NCBI GenBank assembly: GCA_900544975.1
Contig: UQXI01000006.1
Span: 1-64,000, forward strand
DNA: 64,000 bases
From: an uncultured Eubacteriales bacterium
GTDB taxonomy: Bacteria; Bacillota; Clostridia; Oscillospirales; Oscillospiraceae
Direction: 5' to 3'
How positions within the stretch are numbered: the stretch's first letter is position 1; each line of letters begins with the position of its first letter. The translations under genes and the position numbers were made by a program. The notes beneath the pieces are model-generated. The model did not search any database, was not told where the DNA came from, and saw only the letters and a list, made by a program, of their open reading frames with translations. Below, piece by piece: positions 59,809 through 64,000 of this stretch.

Positions 59809-62223
59809 TTAGGCAAGGGGACTGCAGATGGTGTTAGCGCTGAACGTCACCTGGTTCATGTCACCATATACCAGGGTGCCTTCTAACGTCCGGTAATAGG
59901 CGCGGGCAGAGAGGGTGGTGAAATTGCCATTGGCGTCTTTCAGCTGCATGTACATCCAGTAGAAATAAGTGACATACCCGTCTCCGGCGCCCTGGTTGTT
60001 GTAGCCGGGAAGGCCACCGTTAAAGTCCTTGGCCGTATAATCCCGTTCGTAAATGGGCGCAGCTTTGAAGGTCTCATAAACCGTGGTCTTTTCATAGTTC
60101 CCTACTGGCTTGCCATCGATGGTGCCGCCAATGATCAAGCGGGATTCGTCCTCTGGCTTGGCTTTGGTGGAGACCACAAACCCATAAGCCTGGAAGAGGT
60201 CATCCGGCACGGTAGAGTTGATGTACACTTCCCGGGCACTCTTGGCATCTGCCCGGTAAGCAATTTTCGCCTGGGAATAGCCGGCGTCGATCCAATAGGC
60301 ATAAATCCGATGGTTCTGCACCTGATCACAGTGGAACAGGTCGGCGGCGCCCACATTGTTTTCGGCCGTCCAGTCCAGCGCGTGGCCAGCCTGGTTTCCA
60401 GAGGGCTGGAAGAACCAGCCTGCAAAAGTATATTCGCCGTCTGCCGTGGACTTGCCGGTTCCTTTCACCTGCATGTCCGTTCCGGTGTAGTCCAAGCCAC
60501 CCGCCAGCAGGTCGTTCCGGCCAGAAGTATAATCCTCTTGGCGCAGCACCTGCAGTACCGTGCCGGTGTTGCCATCACAGAGCAGCAGCACCTCTGTATA
60601 CTTGGGTGTGAGAACCAAGCTCTGGGTCACAGTGATTTCCTGATGCAGGCCATATGCATTGCCCGCCTGGTCATACCAGCCGGTCAACACCCAGCCGTAT
60701 GTCTCATCGTACTCGCCAGTGTAGAAAATCTCGGGGCCGTAAGTCGTGGTGGTGTCGCCTTCCTGGACGGAGAGGACTTCATAGGTGGTCCCGGCGGGGT
60801 ACTGGTATTCCACCGTAAGAGATACCGGCTCCTCTTCCTTGGGCGCGCAGTGGCAGCCACAACCGCAGGTGCAGGTCCCATCGGGTCCGATGCAGCCTGT
60901 GAGGGTGGGCAAATCGCTGTCTGAGAGCTTCCAATAGCCGGTGCCGGTCCAGGCAGCATCCTGGCTGATCCGCGTCACAATGGCAGCCACATCGGCAATT
61001 TCCGTGCCGCTTGTGGACTTGGTGAAATACTGGCTGTTGGAGGTGAAGGTATCGGCTGTATAATAGCAGTAGTCAACCGTACCACTGTTGCAGCGGATGC
61101 CGCTCAGGGTAGGCTTGCTGCTGGTGTTGGTATTGGTGGTGGCCACAGAACCAGCCTGATAGCAGTTCGTATAGCTGCCGCCCATGCTGTAGCCGCAGAT
61201 CCCGGCTGCATAGGAGATGTTTTTGGACATGGAGCTGCCAGCAGTGATGGTGCCAGCATTGTAGCAGCGTTCCACTGTGGTACCAGCGCCTTTGCTGTAC
61301 CCCAGAATGCCACCCGCTGCGTTGTAATATTGGGTGCCATTATAGGGAGAACCGACACTGACCGGCGCCGTATTGTAGCAGTCGGCAATGTTTGCCTGAG
61401 ATGTGGTGGAGCCATAGGGATCCGCCGCCATACCTACAATGCCGCCCGCTCCACCGTAGGAGCTGGAGCGGATGCCATCCGCTTCGCACCAAGAGCGGTG
61501 AATTTTCACCTTGGCCGCATAGACGTGGCCAATCAGGCCACCCACTGCATACTGGCTGGCAGAAACCGTGCCGCCCTGGATGCTGGAGCAGCACAGGGTC
61601 ATGGTATTGGAGCTGCCCACATTGGCAAAGCCCAAAATGCCGCCTACCCCATACACACCCTTCACTGTGGAATCCACCACATGGAGGTTGCAGAGCTTCA
61701 CAATGGGACTGGGGGATGCACCAGTGCTGCCAGCGAACGCGCCCACATAGTGGCCGCCCTGAATGCTGCTGTCCCGGATGGTGAAGTCACAGATGTTTGC
61801 AGCCGCCAAATTGCCGAAGAGACCGACATTGTTCTGGCTGCCAGAGATCTTGAGGTGGCTGATGGTGTGACCACCGCCGATGAAGGTGCCACAGAAATAG
61901 TAGGATGTGCTGCTGTTCCACCCGATGGGGGTCCACTCCTGGTTCCCCAGGTCAATGTCCGCCGTCAGTTTGTACCAAGCGCTGCGGTATGGATTTTGGG
62001 TGGTGTTGTCTTCATTGACCTTTTGCGCCAAATAGGCCAACTCAGCACCGTTGGAGATGAGGTAAGGGTCGCTTTCTGTGCCGCTACCGCCAGCAAAGGA
62101 TGTGGCGGGGATCCCGTTCCAGGCAGGCGCCTGACCCTCCGCCATGGAGGCGGAGGGCAGCAGGCAGCCAAACGTCAGGACCAGGGTCAGGAGCAGCGCC
62201 AATGAGCGAGTCAGTTGTTTCAT
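59809..62223 (-). CDS. large secreted GLUG-type beta-helix surface protein
   Basis: An 804-residue extracellular protein. Signal peptide about 1-28 (SLALLLTLVLTFGCLLPSAS). Residues about 40-430 show GLUG-like beta-helix repeats (ADIDLGNQEWTPIGW, GGHTISHLKISGSQNNVGLF, VGGLIGHVYAAKV, AAGGILGYSKGAG). A CTCGCGCHC Cys-rich turn precedes the C-terminal domain (about 485-804), which is shared with the protein encoded next upstream. No wall-sorting LPXTG or SLH repeats are seen. AAAGGAG precedes ATG 62223. Forty-seven bases upstream of the small peptide gene. Confidence 0.82.
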   Translation of the reverse strand: MKQLTRSLALLLTLVLTFGCLLPSASMAEGQAPAWNGIPATSFAGGSGTESDPYLISNGAELAYLAQKVNEDNTTQNPYRSAWYKLTADIDLGNQEWTPIGWNSSTSYYFCGTFIGGGHTISHLKISGSQNNVGLFGNLAAANICDFTIRDSSIQGGHYVGAFAGSTGASPSPIVKLCNLHVVDSTVKGVYGVGGILGFANVGSSNTMTLCCSSIQGGTVSASQYAVGGLIGHVYAAKVKIHRSWCEADGIRSSSYGGAGGIVGMAADPYGSTTSQANIADCYNTAPVSVGSPYNGTQYYNAAGGILGYSKGAGTTVERCYNAGTITAGSSMSKNISYAAGICGYSMGGSYTNCYQAGSVATTNTNTSSKPTLSGIRCNSGTVDYCYYTADTFTSNSQYFTKSTSGTEIADVAAIVTRISQDAAWTGTGYWKLSDSDLPTLTGCIGPDGTCTCGCGCHCAPKEEEPVSLTVEYQYPAGTTYEVLSVQEGDTTTTYGPEIFYTGEYDETYGWVLTGWYDQAGNAYGLHQEITVTQSLVLTPKYTEVLLLCDGNTGTVLQVLRQEDYTSGRNDLLAGGLDYTGTDMQVKGTGKSTADGEYTFAGWFFQPSGNQAGHALDWTAENNVGAADLFHCDQVQNHRIYAYWIDAGYSQAKIAYRADAKSAREVYINSTVPDDLFQAYGFVVSTKAKPEDESRLIIGGTIDGKPVGNYEKTTVYETFKAAPIYERDYTAKDFNGGLPGYNNQGAGDGYVTYFYWMYMQLKDANGNFTTLSARAYYRTLEGTLVYGDMNQVTFSANTICSPLA

Positions 62224-62256
62224 CGGGGTCTCCTTTTCAGATCAGAAGGAATCAAA

Positions 62257-64000
62257 TTAGAAGTCAGATCCACCAAACATGGGATTGTAAATGTTGTTCG
62301 GCTCGAAGGTAACCTGAGACATGTCGCCATAGACCACAGTTCCCTCCAGGGTCTGGTAGTAAGCGCGGGCAGACAGGGTGGTGAAATCGCCGCTGGCGTT
62401 CTTCAGCTGCATATTTCTCCAGTAGAAATAGGTGATGTAGCCCGTACGATTTGCATCATAGCCAGGCAGGCCGGAGTTGAAGTCCTGAGCAGTATACTCC
62501 TCTTCGTAGATGGGGGCAGCGCAGAAGGTCTCATAGACGGTTTCCTTCTGGTAGTTGCCCACCTTCTTGCCGCCGATCACACCACCGATGACCAGATTGT
62601 CCTCATCATTCTCGGTAGCGGCAGTGGAGACCACGAAGCCATAGTGGTGGAAGATGTCATCGGGCACGGTGGCGTTGATGTACACATTGGTCGCGCGGAG
62701 GCTGTTGCTCTGGTAGCCGATCTGAGCAGCAGAATAGTCGGCGTAGATCCAGTAAGCATAGATCCGGTTGTCCTGCACCTGGTCGCAGTGGAACAGGTCG
62801 GCAGTGCCCACGTTGTTGTCGGCAGTCCAGTTCAGGTGGGCATTGTCTGTACCCTGACCGGGGGCAAAGAACCAGCCGGCGAAGGTGTAGTCCACATCCT
62901 GCTCCATACCGAAGACGGTCTTGCGGGTTCCGTTGACGGCAAAGCCCTTGTCACCGCCAGGAGCAACGGCAGCAGTCATGGGGGAGGTATAGCTGAGAGT
63001 GCCAGCCAGCAGATCATTCCGGCCTGCTGTGTAGTCGCTCTCGAAGAGGACGCCCATCACGTTGCCGGTGGGGCCGTCACACAGCAGCAGCGCCTGATCC
63101 ACCACAGGGGTCAGAACCAGATTGCCATTGACGGTGATGTCTTCCAGGAGGCCGTAGGTTGCGCCGTTCTGATCCTGCCAGCCGGTCAGCTTCCAGTTGT
63201 AGGTCTCGTCATACGCGCCGTCGTAGAACTTTTCCTCACCCAGGGTGGTGACGGTCTGGCCCTGCTCTACTTCCAGGGTCTCCACGGTGGTACCAGCAGG
63301 ATACTGGAATTCTACGGTGTACTTCTCCACATTCTTCTGCCAGACGGCATAGATGGTCTTGGTGGGGGTGCTCTTGGTCAGCCGCAGGGTGTCGTCAGCC
63401 TGATAGCTGCTCTGGGTTGCAGTGGCGGCGTCCGCCCAGCCCAGGAAGGTGTAGCCGTCCCGGGTGGGAACGGTGCTGGAGACGGTGAAGTCCGCGTAAT
63501 CCGCCGTGGTGGTCTGGGTATCGGTCCAGTTGGCCTCTTTGCCGCCGTTGGTATCGTAGGTCAGAACGTAATCTGTTTCCTCTTCACCATCGACATGGAC
63601 GGTAAAAGTAACAATGTCGTAGTACCAGTTATAATTGCTTGGAACCGTAACACGATTACCGCAATACGGGCAGTAGCCAGAGTCTGCTGCTGCATTAAAG
63701 TTATAGTAGAATTTCAGAGTAACAGTTGTTGTGCCGGGCTTTGCGGCAGTGTAGTCGAACTCCAGGCAAGGCCACGTTTCATAGCCGGAGAAGTTGCTGG
63801 CATATGCCAAGGTAAATTCGCAATCCTTCAAGATACTGGGATTAGACAGCGTGTAACCCACAGTGGAACTAACCCGATAATCATCAGGGATATCTTCGGT
63901 TAATATGTATCCACAGTTTGCACACTTATGGGTCAGGCGCGGTAGCCGCTGATAAAAGCCGGTCTCACCAACATTTTTCGTTACACTACCAGCTTGAATG
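62257..64000 (-). CDS. large secreted repeat protein, 5' end beyond the window
   Basis: The frame is open to the window edge, so the protein continues upstream; the visible part is about 580 residues. It has CxxC pairs (KCANCGYILTEDIPDDYRV, SGYCPYCGNRV), a Listeria-Bacteroides-type InlB B-repeat (LTYDTNGGKEANWT to YTFLGWADAATAT) and a C-terminal domain of about 320 residues highly similar to that of the next protein (LFHCDQVQDNRIYAYWIYA, TVPDDIFHHYGFVVSTAA). Thirty-three bases separate it from that gene. Confidence 0.8.
   Translation of the reverse strand, partial: IQAGSVTKNVGETGFYQRLPRLTHKCANCGYILTEDIPDDYRVSSTVGYTLSNPSILKDCEFTLAYASNFSGYETWPCLEFDYTAAKPGTTTVTLKFYYNFNAAADSGYCPYCGNRVTVPSNYNWYYDIVTFTVHVDGEEETDYVLTYDTNGGKEANWTDTQTTTADYADFTVSSTVPTRDGYTFLGWADAATATQSSYQADDTLRLTKSTPTKTIYAVWQKNVEKYTVEFQYPAGTTVETLEVEQGQTVTTLGEEKFYDGAYDETYNWKLTGWQDQNGATYGLLEDITVNGNLVLTPVVDQALLLCDGPTGNVMGVLFESDYTAGRNDLLAGTLSYTSPMTAAVAPGGDKGFAVNGTRKTVFGMEQDVDYTFAGWFFAPGQGTDNAHLNWTADNNVGTADLFHCDQVQDNRIYAYWIYADYSAAQIGYQSNSLRATNVYINATVPDDIFHHYGFVVSTAATENDEDNLVIGGVIGGKKVGNYQKETVYETFCAAPIYEEEYTAQDFNSGLPGYDANRTGYITYFYWRNMQLKNASGDFTTLSARAYYQTLEGTVVYGDMSQVTFEPNNIYNPMFGGSDF

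Noticed and set aside
63859..63861. GTG as the start of the protein ending at 62257
   Set aside because: The frame stays open upstream to the window edge and encodes a CxxC motif there, so the gene is truncated by the window rather than starting at this GTG.
62215..63903. 562-codon plus-strand frame opposite the partial secreted protein
   Set aside because: Shadow frame; the minus frame is open to the edge and has InlB-like repeats.

Overview
The window looks like a chromosomal segment of a GC-rich, Gram-positive gut-type Clostridia, most likely an Oscillospiraceae relative (inference). The grounds are SLH-domain surface proteins, TnpV-type mobile-element scars, class C group II intron remnants, a PPi-type phosphofructokinase, ECF vitamin transporters under riboswitches, and the Firmicutes order rimP-nusA-rnpM-ylxQ-infB-rbfA-nrnA-truB-ribF. 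No rRNA, tRNA, CRISPR array or intact prophage was seen.

Region 1 (1-11.6 kb) is a patchwork. Mobile-element debris (a broken XRE regulator, a frameshifted tnpV) is followed by a sensor kinase/response regulator pair, a truncated phosphoesterase, an EamA permease made of two near-repeats, a YibE/F protein overlapping an alkaline phosphatase, and a probable undecaprenyl-phosphate recycling group (PAP2 phosphatase, DUF368/PopT). It ends in a decayed flippase, a group II intron stub and an integrase scar.

Region 2 (11.6-18.5 kb) handles cofactor uptake. Two divergent folate-type ECF S-components each sit behind their own tetrahydrofolate riboswitch; folC follows one of them. A cobalamin riboswitch then leads a cbiQOMN cobalt transporter operon.

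Region 3 (18.7-26 kb) encodes a very large secreted subtilisin-like protease with a dockerin inside its catalytic domain, directly downstream of a cohesin-SLH wall anchor. Together they look like a minimal cohesin/dockerin surface complex. Region 4 (26-42 kb) is mixed housekeeping: recG, DUF1292, a probable 6S RNA, a HIT protein, a thioredoxin-reductase-like enzyme, pncB with a membrane partner, a thioesterase, an acyltransferase-like protein that lacks the catalytic His, a 925-residue SLH protein, fba and PPi-PFK. Region 5 (43-44.7 kb) is an AT-richer accessory patch with an internally deleted class C intron, DUF3795, DUF3788 and a broken regulator.

Region 6 (44.7-53 kb) is the translation/transcription operon. 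Region 7 (53-57.2 kb) holds an M14 peptidase, thiT under a TPP riboswitch, pyk and two copies of a repeat with terminal inverted repeats. Region 8 (57.2-64 kb) is the most novel part. Two large secreted proteins share a C-terminal domain (the first runs off the window), followed by a 57-codon peptide gene, a perfect stem-loop, an HPr-kinase-like P-loop protein, a PqqD-like protein and a nucleotidyltransferase. All lie on one strand with short gaps or overlaps, consistent with a peptide-modification (RiPP-like) operon lacking any recognisable cyclase or radical-SAM enzyme within the window.
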